A stretch of DNA of 64,000 nt from Daphnia carinata (taxonomy: Eukaryota; Arthropoda; Branchiopoda; Diplostraca; Daphniidae): assembly GCF_022539665.2 (NCBI RefSeq), contig NC_081339.1:372001-436000 (forward strand), given 5' to 3'. Below are positions 33,601 through 44,767 of the stretch, piece by piece (the first letter of the stretch is position 1; every line of letters begins with the position of its first letter). Under the pieces are notes generated by a model, which saw only the letters and a program-made list of their open reading frames with translations, did no database searches and had not been told where the DNA came from. The position numbers were made by a program, and so were the translations under genes.

Positions 33601-34690
33601 ATGCCGGAGTCTGCCGGCTCAGCGTAAAGTAGTGGGCTGAGGCCGTGGTTGCCTCAGCGTAATAGCCGCGGTACGTCCAGGCAGGCAGCCGGTGGGGGAG
33701 CCGGGCTGCAAATGACTTGACTGACCGTACCTCAATTGAGGCGCTCTTTTACGGAACTCTCCGTCAAAAGATCTAAAAAATGATGCCGAGAGACGGACAC
33801 GAATAACAATCGCTAGATTACTTGCAATCCTTGGCGTTGAGTGCCCCCGGGTCGAATGGCTCTTCAAGTGAAGCGACGGCCAGGCAGGATCCGATCCGGA
33901 TGGAGATTGCTGCAAGAACTTTCCGCAATCCACTTCGTTGGAGCTGTGGAGAAAAGGAGCCGGGCCAAAGAAGAAGACGGACGGGCGGAAGCAGCGTATC
34001 ACGGCCGGGCAGATAATGACGGCCAGTTGCGACGGGCAGCAACACAAGTGATAACAGAGATAAACTTTGATAGTAGTTACCAGCAGAAATGAAGAGCCGA
34101 CTCCGGGGGCTTCGGTGAAACTCGTGTGTATTTACTCAGCCGAAAACCGGCCTTTATATACCCAGCATTTACAAAACACCGTTGACTAATATAGGCAATT
34201 AAACGTACATAAATTTAAACGTTGGAGTAGGTGTCACCGCTGTTCCGTCACCCGTTTTAGCCGCAGGATCGTCCGCTCCTTCTCCACCTCGAATCCTCCT
34301 CCACCGACCCACCGTCGGTTCCTCCTCCGTCAACACCTTCTTTACTCTGGGCTAAAACAGGCTCCAGTCACGATGGTTTTTGATGTTGACTTATGAGAGC
34401 GGTCGGTAGAGACCGCCTCACATAGCTGCAAAAGACGTCAAGTAATTTCAATATTATACTAAGGACGTCCGGCCTTCTAAGCCAAGGATTCGCTGGGCGA
34501 ATCGTTCTAACTCCCGTTTATATTCAGTCGTTTACCGTCTACCGTCATATCCTTTTCAATGGCCGGGAACTTCTTGGTTAGCTCCCGCCTAGTGTTGGAC
34601 TTACCCCGGCTACCGACTCTTCGGTACCGAGTGCCCGGCATCTTCGTTTCTATTCATCTGCCTCTTCACCGTCCCCTTGGACAGTGTTGG
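33601..34690 (-). mobile_element. GC-rich insertion in the hAT gene, probably LTR-derived
   Basis: It splits the hAT coding sequence between LDIWSS and IEKPRKG. It is visibly GC-richer than its surroundings. The minus strand reads TGTGAGGCGG at 34430, a TATA-box-like TATATAAAG at 34161-34152, and ends CTCCGGCA near 33602, which suggests a solo LTR of about 830 bp. The remaining 260 bp (34431-34690) is unassigned. I found no clean target duplication, so boundaries are provisional. An oversized intron is the alternative. Confidence 0.5.
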
Positions 34691-35580
34691 ACGTCGGATT
34701 TTCCGACAGATATGGAAGACCAAATGTCGAGAATGATTGAGAAGGAAGACGATTCCTTGATGATCTTCAGCAACTTACATCTAGTTGAGTGGACAATGCT
34801 GGGTATTATGCTATTTCTCATCCTCTCAATTCCTGGTAATTGGTATCCTGGCATTCCTGACTGTAAAAATGAAAAATCATGAGTTTCATCGGTAAATTTA
34901 AGAAAATCGGTCGTACATACATGAATCCATTGTCGAAACCTTTTCCGGCGCAAAATGTTGAGTGGAATATTGTCGATCGCTACTGAATAACCAAGGTCAA
35001 TATCAAGTTTTTTCTGTCGTTCTTTGGTCATCGCAGTTGAACGAAACTGCTGGAATTTGTTAAGGGTTGGTTGGCTGAAGTCCAGGGAACTTTTTTGTTT
35101 TTCGTATTTGCTGTATTCTTCATTATGGCAGCTTTTTAAATGCTTCTCGAAGTTTGAGAAAGACGTTAATTCACCAGAATAGTAGTGCTGTTTCTTTTGT
35201 AAGTTGCATTTCCCGGTTTTGCACCGAGCAAAAACCTGATGGCCGTTGCCTTTCTTTTTCGCTGCCCAACGCCAATCTGAGAAAAAATCTCGTCTCCATT
35301 TCGCTTTCCAAGATTCAACAGTGAATTTTGGTATAGGCTCACCTGGTGGGGGTAAAGGCTCAGCTGTAGCGGATGTGGTTTCATTTTCTGCAAAATCCAT
35401 TACTTCATCACTGCCTTCACCACGGCCTTCCTCATCTAACAATTCCTGATAAGCATCAGAAATAGGAAGTTCAGCCACTATTTGACAAAGGTGTTCTTCC
35501 CTGGTTCGGACTGAGCGTAGGCCTCTAAAAATTCTTGATCCTCTTCTTCTTCCTACTACACTCTTTTCTCTTCGTGACAT
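34691..35580 (-). CDS. hAT transposase, N-terminal exons (BED-like finger, first catalytic Asp)
   Basis: Starts at ATG 35580 (MSRREKSVVGRRRGSR); an open frame continues further upstream but is less protein-like. Exon 1 runs to 34921, then a 60-bp GT..AG intron (34920-34861), then exon 2. It encodes an acidic N-terminus, a BED-like C..C..H..H finger (FARCKTGKCN, NFEKHLKSCHNEEY), SQPTLNKFQ, then SSSFSIILDIWSS, where LDIW holds the first catalytic Asp. The 60-bp intron is a multiple of three without stops, so an unspliced reading is also open. The frame is lost just after LDIWSS, where foreign GC-rich DNA starts. Confidence 0.78.
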
Positions 35581-36263
35581 GACTGTGAAAGACTGACATG
35601 CATAAAGAAAAACACAATGATCTGTAACAGAAAGCAAAAACATAGTAGACTTCTAGCAACACACCGTTGAGTATTAAAATTATAAAGTACAGGCATTTGT
35701 GCAAGACCTGCATATTCCTTAAAATTAATTCCTTGGGGAAATTTGATAGTTTAAATTAATACCTGGCAAGTAGAAACTAACAATTCCAATTGTCAATGAA
35801 ATGCTTCCCAAGTGTTTCAGTAAACGAATTGCAAAACAACTATAAGAAATGCAATATCCTGTACGAGAAAAAAGTTGACGCAAAGCAAAATTAAAAGTTT
35901 ATATTAATTAAAGTACCTTTATAGAGCTGTGGAATGAAACTCTCGTAATCGAAGCAAGCCAAGAAGTGATGGCAAAACGCAAATCCCCATGTGCTGCAAA
36001 TATCAGTAGCAGAAAGAAAAAGGATGACCAAAAAAAATGAGAGCCGAGAATTTTACTCCAAATAAATGAGCTTGGCGTCGCTAGATGGAGTCGAAAGTAT
36101 CTTGTATCTTTTTGGTAACTTTAGGCTAAAATTGCCTTAGCATAAAGATAAAGATACTTTTTTTGGCTCAAATTGAAGCCCGATACAAGTTCTCGAAAAG
36201 ATGCCGGAAGTATCTTAACTTTTGCCATTCTATCTTATCTTTTCCGAAAGATAGGATCCACTG

Positions 36264-36885
36264 CTGGGCACTACAATTTCTTTTTCCAAATTTTTGAACT
36301 ATCCCCTTTTTTATGAGATATTTTTAAATCGCTAAAGATACCTTAAACTAAAACAATATCAAAAACATTAGGACCAATAGATTCTTTGAAGTTTTCTCTA
36401 TATGGCTGTTGAATATTTTGTGAAAATCATGTGACAATATTTATCTAATGGGGGATAGCAATTCTTATATTTCTTTACATTAGCTCCCATGACACTAATT
36501 TGGGACAGCACGCCACGTACTTAATATTAAGTAATAAGTATTATATTTTCTTGCTTCAATATGTAAGCGGTGGTATAGTCGTAGGACTTTGGATTGTCAA
36601 CCCGAAGATTGATGGTTCAACTCAAATTGTAGAATATGAACAGATTGCTTTGCCTAATTGTTTCATTTTGTGAGATTCTTTTAAACATTCTATGACACAG
36701 AATGACAGACTTGTGTAAGCTTCCTCTACATGGATGTTGCATATCTTATAAAAATTATGCGACAATATTCATGTAATCGGTAATGGCGAATTGTATCATT
36801 CATAAAAATTACGATGGCAGTGGCTCTGTCGTAAGATGTTGGAATGGGAACCAAAGGATTAAAAAATTGATTATTAATGCGACAA
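36264..36885. repeat. tRNA-like satellite, unit C third part
   Basis: Continues from the hAT target duplication with monomer core GCTCCCATGACACTAATTTGGG at about 36483 and tRNA-like block GGTATAGTCGTAGGAC near 36570, matching unit A 7668-8290. Confidence 0.75.
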
Positions 36886-37562
36886 ATATTTATTATTTTC
36901 CATTATTGGTTTTTTAATCACACTTTGTGTGATATTATGGAATCGCAATGAATGTTTGTAGGAAAACCTCAGAAAAATATACTATGAATTATGAAGAAAC
37001 AGGCCTTATGGATCCATGAATCGCAAACACTACATTGGTTGCAATCACCCTTTGTACCTGTGCTTTTACACAGCATTCAGAGAAAACGTAGCCACTTTGT
37101 TCAGTATCTTTGACAAAGGCAAAAAAAAACCCTAATCGCGCCTCTAATCGTGCTCGAGACCTCGATGAGCGTCGTGATCCTTCTATAAAGACCTTGCCTG
37201 TTGTCTTTTTGCCCTTTTTTCCTTTTGCCTTCGGACTGTAAAACAGAAAAAATAATTATGAGGAATTAGGGAATTTAAAACATTAAACTGACCAAGTGCT
37301 ATAATCATACAATGAAAACACACCATCTTTTGTCAAAGTGACATGAGAAGTAATTGCCTCAGATGACCCTGGTGTTGGCAGCGACTGGAAATGTCCGTTC
37401 CATTGTATTGGAGGTATCCCTCATCAACGTCGTCGTCAAATTCTTCATCCAACTGTGGCACATTGTTATTTTTGAAGAAATTTTCCATTTCCCTGCAATT
37501 TTCCCGGTTTGCTGCCGCCTCCGCTTTTCCACCTCCGCCAAATGTTTTTTGCTTTTTCCTCG
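36886..37562. other. Non-satellite segment before the Gypsy remnant, unit C
   Basis: Close copy of 8291-8964 with the same minus-strand open pieces; no usable gene recognised. Confidence 0.35.
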
Positions 37563-40060
37563 CCCCCTACGCAGATGTATTTACTGGCTTGGGACGGCTA
37601 CCGACTGAACATACCATTAAGGTGAGCCCAGATGTTTTCCCCGAAGTATATGCAATCCGACGCCTGGCGTTCCGTCTCCGAAACTCGGTCGAAAAAAAGC
37701 TCGCAGAGATGGAAGACATGGGGATCATCGCACGAGTTACCAGATACCTCCATCCAATGAGTCGTCATACTTATGCAACATGGCGACCCCTTTCGGACGA
37801 TTACGTTTCTGTCGGGGTTGCCGTTTGACATTCGATCAGCACCCAAGATGTGCCAGTGCACCATGGAGAAATTTTTCTATGGCATAGATGGCATTGAAAT
37901 CGACTTAGATGATTTGCTGGTACGGGGAGAGGCAAAAAAGCAAATAAATGAACGCCTGGTAGCTGTCCTTCGTCGCTGTCACGATGTTAATCTACGTCTA
38001 AACATTAAAAAGTGTCATTTCTTCCTGCAGGGGATACCCTGGCTTGGCCAAATCGTCAAAGAAGGTCAATTGATGGCTGAACCAGCCAAGGTGGAAGCAA
38101 TACTAAACATGCCATGCGTCGTTTGCCTAATTGCCAGTGCTGCGCCTTTCGATCACGATCTTCCTCTGGTTGAATCCGTCGATGCCTCCCCCACCGTCCT
38201 TGGAGCAGTATGATTACAAGACAACCAGCCCGTCGCCAATGCATCCGTAACCCTGACGGAAACACAGAAACGTTACGTGCAGATCGAAAAGGAACTCCTT
38301 GCTATTCAGTTTGGACTGGACCGTTTTCGCCAATACGTGTATGGACAGGCAGTGGTCGTTGAAAACGACCACAAGCCCCTAGCAAGCCTCCTCAACAAAC
38401 CAATGGCATCATGCTCGCTCCGCATCCAGCGCATCCTCCTTTAACTTGAACGGCACGACTTAGTTTTTATCTACAAACAAGGACGTGACCTCTCCTTTCC
38501 GATGCCCTCAGCCGTGCCTCCAGTTCCATTATCCACACGGAAGACCAATCACAATCAAGTGATGAGCGCTTACATTTGGTGATTACGTCGGCCATGCCCG
38601 CTACGGACACCAGAACCCGTTACGCCAGCGCCGCTGCCACTGATCCCGCCCCACAAGTGGTGAAAGACATGCTTTTCAAAGGATGACCCGAACACAATAG
38701 AAATTGTCCAATAACGAACTAACCCTTTTCGAACGTTCGGCACGAGTTGTCAGAATGCGATGGCCTCTTCTTCGAGGGGAAACGGTGGTGGTCCGGAAAT
38801 CATTGCAGCAGGAAATCTCACGGCAAATCCACGTTGGCCACTTCAGAGAAGTCAAATGTGTCGAACGCGCAAAATCGGTTGTGTACTGACCAGGCTACAT
38901 TAACCAAGTCCGAAACATGGTGGCGTCGTGTTCAACCTGCAAAGAAAATGCAAACCAAAATCCTGCCCAGCCACTGCAACCTGTTGAGGCCTCGCTGCAT
39001 CCTTTCCAGGTTGTGGGGTCAGACCTGTTTGAATTCAAAGGAGTCCCCTACTTGCTCGTCGTTGACTACTACAGAAAATGGCCATGTTTTGTCCCACTAA
39101 AGTCAACGGTCTCGTCTGCAGTCATCGCAGAGCTCGATCGGATTTTCGCCGATTTTGAGATTCCATCCGTGCTACGGTCCCACAATGGACACCAATACAG
39201 GAGTGCAGAGTTCCGCCACTATTCTGCCTCCAAGGGCATTCAACACACCCCAAAATATCCGCAGTCAAATGCGTTGGCCGAGAGAACCGTAAGACGGTGA
39301 AATAACTCTTCACCCGCCGTCCTCCTACAAGGCCGCCACTTTAGTGGCGCTCTTCCTTACACCACCTCAGCACTCCAGCCCAGGGTCGTTAGTGCGCCTA
39401 CCGTCTGACAGCAGTTACACAAAAGCAATGCAGCAGCGTCATTCAACCATGGCAGTTTCCCAACCATCCGTGGTTCCGTTTTGTCCGTCGGGCAGACGGT
39501 CCGAGTTCGCGTTTCCAGAAAGTGGATTCCGGGTAATGTTAAAAAGGTATATGCAGATCCCCATTCGTATGTAGTCCACACCCTAGATGGGCGAAACTTC
39601 AGGAGAACCCGCTGAGCGATCAATGCACAGCGAGAACGCAGCCCAGCTCCTCCACATTCTTCACCGTTTTTACAGTATTCGGCTAAACCACCTCCGCAGG
39701 ACGTAGTGCCCCAGACTTTTCCAGCTTTGCCCCAAGTTGGATGGTTACTACCACAAAAGTATACAACCCACCCGACTGACGAGAGTCCATTTCACTGGTT
39801 TTCACCGGTCGCTCCCGCAGTCGCCACTTCGTCAAGAGGCCATGAGACATCGACCGCGCGTGGAATCACGCGTTTCGGACGGCCCTACCTCATCAACACC
39901 CGCTCGTTACTTCCGCTTACAAGCTATGTGTCTCACATACCGATGCTCTCACTCGCCTAAATTTTCTCACCCCATATCTGTCCGTTGCATCTGTCATATT
40001 TCACCAACCACCTCTAACGTACTACGAGGAACTATGCTAACCTCATAGTGGTATCATATT
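37563..40060 (+). pseudogene. Ty3/Gypsy pol remnant, unit C (longer integrase core)
   Basis: Collinear with 8965-11150, with the same RT deletion and the same stop at 38213-38215. It keeps integrase core sequence lost in unit A: 39000-39300 reads VVGSDLFEFKGVPYLLVVDYY, FADFEIPSVLRSHNGHQY and KYPQSNALAERTVRR, where the D, D and E catalytic positions fall (SD, with HNG replacing the usual DNG). So an active-site Asp appears replaced by His. No LTRs seen. Confidence 0.82.
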
Positions 40061-40481
40061 TTCACCTCATGCTTGTGATACATGTGCACCTCCTGCTCAT
40101 GCTCATCAAGTTTTAAGTTGAAATCGTAGTCCACGATAAGGGAACATGTAGTAAATGGTAAACTAGCAATCCCTGTAACTAAGAATACCCCGCGCCCAAG
40201 AATACACAGTCTTGTCACAGCTACTGAAGCGTCTACAACAAGCATCATATCAGATTCACTTGCCATTTTGGAACAAATACTCTGTATTCTAATATTGCTT
40301 ACTAACGCGGAAGAGAAAGATGACTGAATAATTAAAGCGAACAGGAAACGCGAATGCCATAAAAGATCAGTTAACCTGACTATCGCAATGCTGCCTGTCG
40401 AATGCTTATCAAATAACAAAATTTGTTATTTATTTTTAATTTTCTAACAGGAATTTATTTTTCTGACCATTGTTGTGTAAC

Positions 40482-40553
40482 GGTGGTTTAGCTCAGTGGT
40501 AGAGCATTCGACTATAGATCGTAATGTACCCAGTTCAAACCCGGGTGCCCCAT
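40482..40553 (+). pseudogene. tRNA-Cys-derived pseudogene with altered anticodon
   Basis: Aligned base for base with the tRNA-Cys at 11799. The acceptor stem no longer pairs (GGTGGTT/TGCCCCA), and the anticodon loop is CTATAGA instead of CTGCAGA, so the anticodon position reads ATA. A box (TAGCTCAGTGG) and B box (GTTCAAACC) remain, so it could still be transcribed by Pol III, but it is unlikely to be charged as Cys. Confidence 0.8.
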
Positions 40554-40843
40554 TGAAACATAAGAGGCATTGGTATCATTTCATAGATTGCGTTTAGAAA
40601 GGGCATGCAATTATTCCGAGATATTTGGATATAAATTAGTAAAAAAATCATCCTAAGCTAAATCAATTGAAAATACGTACACTGAAAGAGAATTTCTTCC
40701 TTTAAATAAGAAACGATTAACTTGTTTAACAAGAAATTCGATTACTGTCGTACCGATGTTGTTTATTTTAATTTACATTACCAAGCATCAAATCAGATTA
40801 ACTTTCCATTTGATAGCAAAAACTCTTTATTGTAATCTAAGAA

Positions 40844-42345
40844 ATGTCATCCAATCATGCAGTAGATGGCTTCATACTACCAGCCATCGACATCACTCCA
40901 ACGCAGCCCTGTCTTGGTTGTATATCCGGAAAAAAGCAGAGATCCCCTTTTCGTGTCGGTAGGACAAGAGCCTATGAAGTCGGACAACAAATTCATTCAT
41001 TCGTATGTTGCCCTATGCACGTACAGAGAAGAAGCGATTTGCGTTCCCTCATAATTTTCAATGATGACTTCAGTGGATGGCACACAGTCTACTTTATGAA
41101 GCAGAATTCCGAGACAGCAGATCTCTTCATACCAAATGTGGTCACCACACAAAATGAAACATACCACAATTGCGCATTTTTGGAATCACAGCATATATTC
41201 ATATTCCAAGAGCTGACCGCAGCAAGCTAGACTCCAAAGGCCCCATATGCTTCTTCGTAGGAAAATCTTTTACCCAAAAGGTATACCGTTTCTAGCACCC
41301 TGCCACTAGAAGGAAAACAATCAGCCGGGAAATTACATGCGACGAGCAACTTCACCCACACTAGATTTCCACCGCAGCGCTGAGAAAGGAAATTCACCTG
41401 ACTATTTTATAAAACTCTTAGTACCTATACTCAAAGAAGACCAAAAACAGGTCCCCAAATAATACAAGAGAAGATGTAATGCCCCAGGTTGTAGGGGGAA
41501 TTGACATTGATCCTGAGCCACCACACTCCGTCAGACGTCTCAATCCAAGAAAATATCCCAGTTCTGGAGAAGGAACCCAATCCAACTCTACCAAACGACA
41601 GCATATCAGTATCTCCAACAATAAAAACACGCTCACCGCCTTACCTTTTGCGCATCCGCGCATGTGGGGTTCATCACAATCAAAGAAACTGTCTTAGGAT
41701 TCTCTCAGTATACGGGATAAATGCGCACACGGATAAACTATGGAGAGACCTTCTCGTCAGTTCTTTAATACGACACACTTCGAGTCATCCTGTATTTTGT
41801 TGCTGTTCACAATCTGAAACTGTCTTAACTGGTTGTAAAGGCTGCTTTCCTCTATGGGCAGTCAAACGAAGAGATCTATTGACAACAACCGGAAAGGTTT
41901 GTTCTGCGGGACAGGAGGATTAGGACTGTCGTTTGCACAAATGTTTATACTGCATTAAACAGGCATATCGAATATGGAATCACACTTTCGATACTTTCCT
42001 AAGGAAATTTGGTCTTCGTCCAAGCACTTCTGATCGAAGCCTGTATTTACGTCATAATCAAGGGGAATTTCTGGGAGATCGCCAGAAAACAACGTTGTAT
42101 CTATCACAGCCCGACTACATCGATAAAATTCTTCGTTTACTTAACAGGAAAAGGGAATCGCCCACGATATTTACTTTCTTCACACTCATCACCGATGCGC
42201 TAGCTACACATTGAACCTGCTTTTGAAAATTTGAAACCAAAATTGAAAAACAAACAAAAGGAATGCACAGAAGGAAAACTGAAATTCTTTGTAACAAACA
42301 AAGCAGGAGCTCCAAGTCATCCAATGTCATTAAAGCCAAATTGTT
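40844..42345 (+). pseudogene. Ty1/Copia pol remnant, unit C
   Basis: Plus strand, broken frames: integrase start (CLGCISGKKQRSPFR, IIFNDDFSGWHTVYF), integrase C-terminal part, linker and RT/RNase H pieces (LYCIKQAYRIWNHTF, LRKFGLRPSTSDRSLYLRH). A segment near 41620-41730 is rearranged relative to A and B. No MULE is present. Confidence 0.78.
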
Positions 42346-43040
42346 AATGTTCATCATTCTTACTGCAACGCGCTGGAATGCTTTCTTTGATGCAGTTGAA
42401 AGAGTTAGCTATTTTATGAAGAATAAAAACAAGATTTGAAGTTGTTTTTTCTTCAGGAGATCCGTCAAAAGATTTTGAGGAATATGTGACGAAATATTAT
42501 TCATTAAAATTTATATTTATTAAATATTATGCACCATTGTCTTCTCGGCTTCAGTCGAAAAGCTTTTCAGTGCCGAAGGAAGCATTTTTTGCCCAACGAA
42601 AATCGTCTTTCCGATACAATTTCTTTTTTAAGAAACTCCTTTTTTTGTCTTTGAAAAGCAAACAATGATCTCTGCACTTGCTCACGAACATCAAGCTGAA
42701 TTGGTTAGTTGAGACTGGCAAGTCATCTGCTATAAAAAAAAAAAATAAAGGAAATGAATGAACAATATACTGTTAATGTATTTTTATTATTGGTTGCAAA
42801 AAACTAAATGATCAACTGGTAAATCAAAGCATAAGTCCCAAAAACGGGGATATCTGAAATATTGACTGGTCTGTCGGAATATTACCTATGTAATAGCTTT
42901 CAATCCTAGATTGCATTGATAAAAATAAAAGTATCGGTATCAGTAATGTGTGCAATACTTCAAAATAGTATTGCGATTTTTTTTCGAACATTCGGTACCA
43001 CGATACCGATACTTCCTCAAAGTATCGCTTCCCATCCTAG
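42346..43040 (+). pseudogene. hAT remnant inside Copia, unit C
   Basis: Begins ATTCTTACTGCAACGCGCTGG, loses the middle after about 42440, and contains dimerisation-domain sequence at 42530-42665 in shifted frames. It ends at the CTTCCCATCCTAG terminus (43040). It is a third, distinct deletion derivative. Confidence 0.65.
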
Positions 43041-43399
43041 TTGAAGGTTAAATATTTGTTGCATCGGAAACTAAATATATTGTTGGTGAAAAGTCCCAGG
43101 AAACGGGATTCGAAGGCTTTTGTAAGACATGAGTTCCAAAACAAAGATTGGTTCAATCTTGGTGTTAAGTATATTATTCAAACAATAAAATCGTATTTCA
43201 TTTTAGGTTTTGTTACAGTATAACTTTTATAGCATGTGTCAAGTATAATTGTATTGCAATTCATACTTTTAAAAAAGCACCAGGTGAATTATCACATTCA
43301 GTCGAGTTGCCACTCCCCACTGCACATCTTCTTCATGGATACTTCCCAGAACACATAAATCGTATCGTTGAAGAATACAGAGGCAGTTCACCGGGCGCT

Positions 43400-44066
43400 G
43401 GTAAATTTTTGAAGAATATGCCAATATCTTATGGACGAACTCCGCTTTAAAGAAACTGGTTTAGCATTTACGGATCAGGGTCTTCCGGGTCCATGCTAAG
43501 ATGGATCAGTTGCCATGTATTCAGCAGGGCTGTTACTTCGGCGACGACTGTTCTTAAGATTCGACGGTGACTAGCCGATTCCCTATGCCAAATTTCATGG
43601 TACAGGATTGCAGGATTTTCTTCGCACTCTCCCAAATGCGGTCTATGTGGGTGAGAAAAATGTCATTCGATTTTGTAACAAACACACTGTATTTTTCCGT
43701 ATAGTTTGGTTATTTTTTACAAGGCCTGGCGAAGTTTTTGCCGGCTGTAACCAAGTTGGTCCCATTATCGGATGGTGTTTGGTAAAACAGAGAAGCAAAA
43801 GAGAAATTCTTGCACCCTGAATCCGTCGAGAAGTATGGCGTACCTTTGGCGATACTCAGTCCCGACTGTATGTGGTAATCTCTATACCATAGTGTTTACA
43901 GTAACCTTAGTGTGCAGGTAACATATCGCTAAAACTATGAGTTCTATTTCAAACTATTTCAATATTTGGGGATGAACCTGCCAATTGAGTTGGTATTTTA
44001 TTGGACATCAGGAACGACCCGTTAGCTGTGGAATGGAACACCTTAAGGATTTTTTGCCGCATCGTC
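43400..44066 (-). pseudogene. BEL/Pao integrase relic, unit C
   Basis: Homologue of 19591-20344 with more substitutions and small indels. Its upstream end is cut by the solo LTR at 44071. Confidence 0.65.
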
Positions 44067-44070
44067 ATAT

Positions 44071-44327
44071 TGTATCAACTTTGGGTTAAAGGTTCGTTTA
44101 TTAGACACGCTCACGACACACAGGTGACAACTCAATCGACTATTTGACAACTATGACACAGCAGCTTGATTAACGTCTACTTGACTACTGTTTCACTACT
44201 TAACTAACTAACTACTGACTACCAAACTCTGGCTTGTCTGAGTCGGGGAGTAAAAAACATTAGCCAACGCCTGACTTGTAGATCGCCTATCATCATGCGA
44301 TAGGAGACAAAGTCCATTGGCGCTACT
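44071..44327 (-). repeat. Solo LTR of a Gypsy element (257 bp)
   Basis: The insertion is absent from units A and B and is flanked by the 4-bp duplication ATAT (44067-44070 and 44328-44331). On the minus strand it starts AGTAGCGCCAATGGACTTTG, matching the start of the LTR at 54240 (TGTAGCGCCAATGTACTTTG) except for the first base and a few others, and ends TTGATACA. Same or closely related family. Confidence 0.8.
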
Positions 44328-44685
44328 ATATGCAATAAAGGCGGGATGAAAAAAAATGAAGATCAAACTATTTCCAGGTTCAGCATTTCATTAGACTAAT
44401 AACGTAATGAATGTGGATGGCACAAGGGGCTATTAAAAAAATAACAAACGCAATTAAATAATTTGCGATAACTCAATCATGCACCTTCAACCATACTTGG
44501 TGGACATCTTGCAGCATGTATTTTGCTTATCCAACCTGCAATCCGATAAGATAGATTCGTACAATGAATAGTACATATTCCTGGAACCCAGCTGACTTCC
44601 AATCGCCCTCCCAGCTCACTCCGAAGAATGAACCGACTACGAAAGAAAAGAATTTTGCTATTTTCTTGACTGTAAACTCGTTGTT

Positions 44686-44767
44686 ACCAGGTGTGAGGAT
44701 CGAACTCACGTCTCTATACAGAGACCAGAACTTAACTCTAGCGCCTTAACAACTCGGCCAATCTGGT
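44686..44767 (-). pseudogene. tRNA-Leu(UAA) relic at the C/D boundary
   Basis: B box GTTCGATCC and the UAA loop (GTTAAGT) are kept. The acceptor stem has one mismatch (ACCAGAT/ACCTGGT), the anticodon stem is altered (CTAGA/TCTGG), and the A box is GAGTTGTTAAG. Probably inactive. Confidence 0.65.

Larger units (their letters stand above)
31262..36263 (-). mobile_element. hAT DNA transposon, 5.0 kb, with intron-containing transposase gene
   Basis: Ends CAGTGCTTCCTATCTTT and, inverted, CAGTGGATCCTATCTTT. It is flanked by an 8-bp duplication CTGTGCAC (31254-31261) / CTGGGCAC (36264-36271), one base different, while unit A has CTGGGCAC once. CAGTG ends and 8-bp duplications are standard for hAT. 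The minus strand carries BED-like finger, DDE core and C-terminal dimerisation segments. A GC-rich block (about 33601-34690) interrupts the gene. Subterminal DNA is rich in AAGATAAGATA-type words on both sides. Confidence 0.9.

Noticed and set aside
33601-34690. Block as an ordinary intron of the hAT transposase
   Set aside because: All other introns in this gene are about 60 bp and AT-rich. The block is GC-rich with LTR-like features and has no convincing splice sites, though I cannot exclude it.
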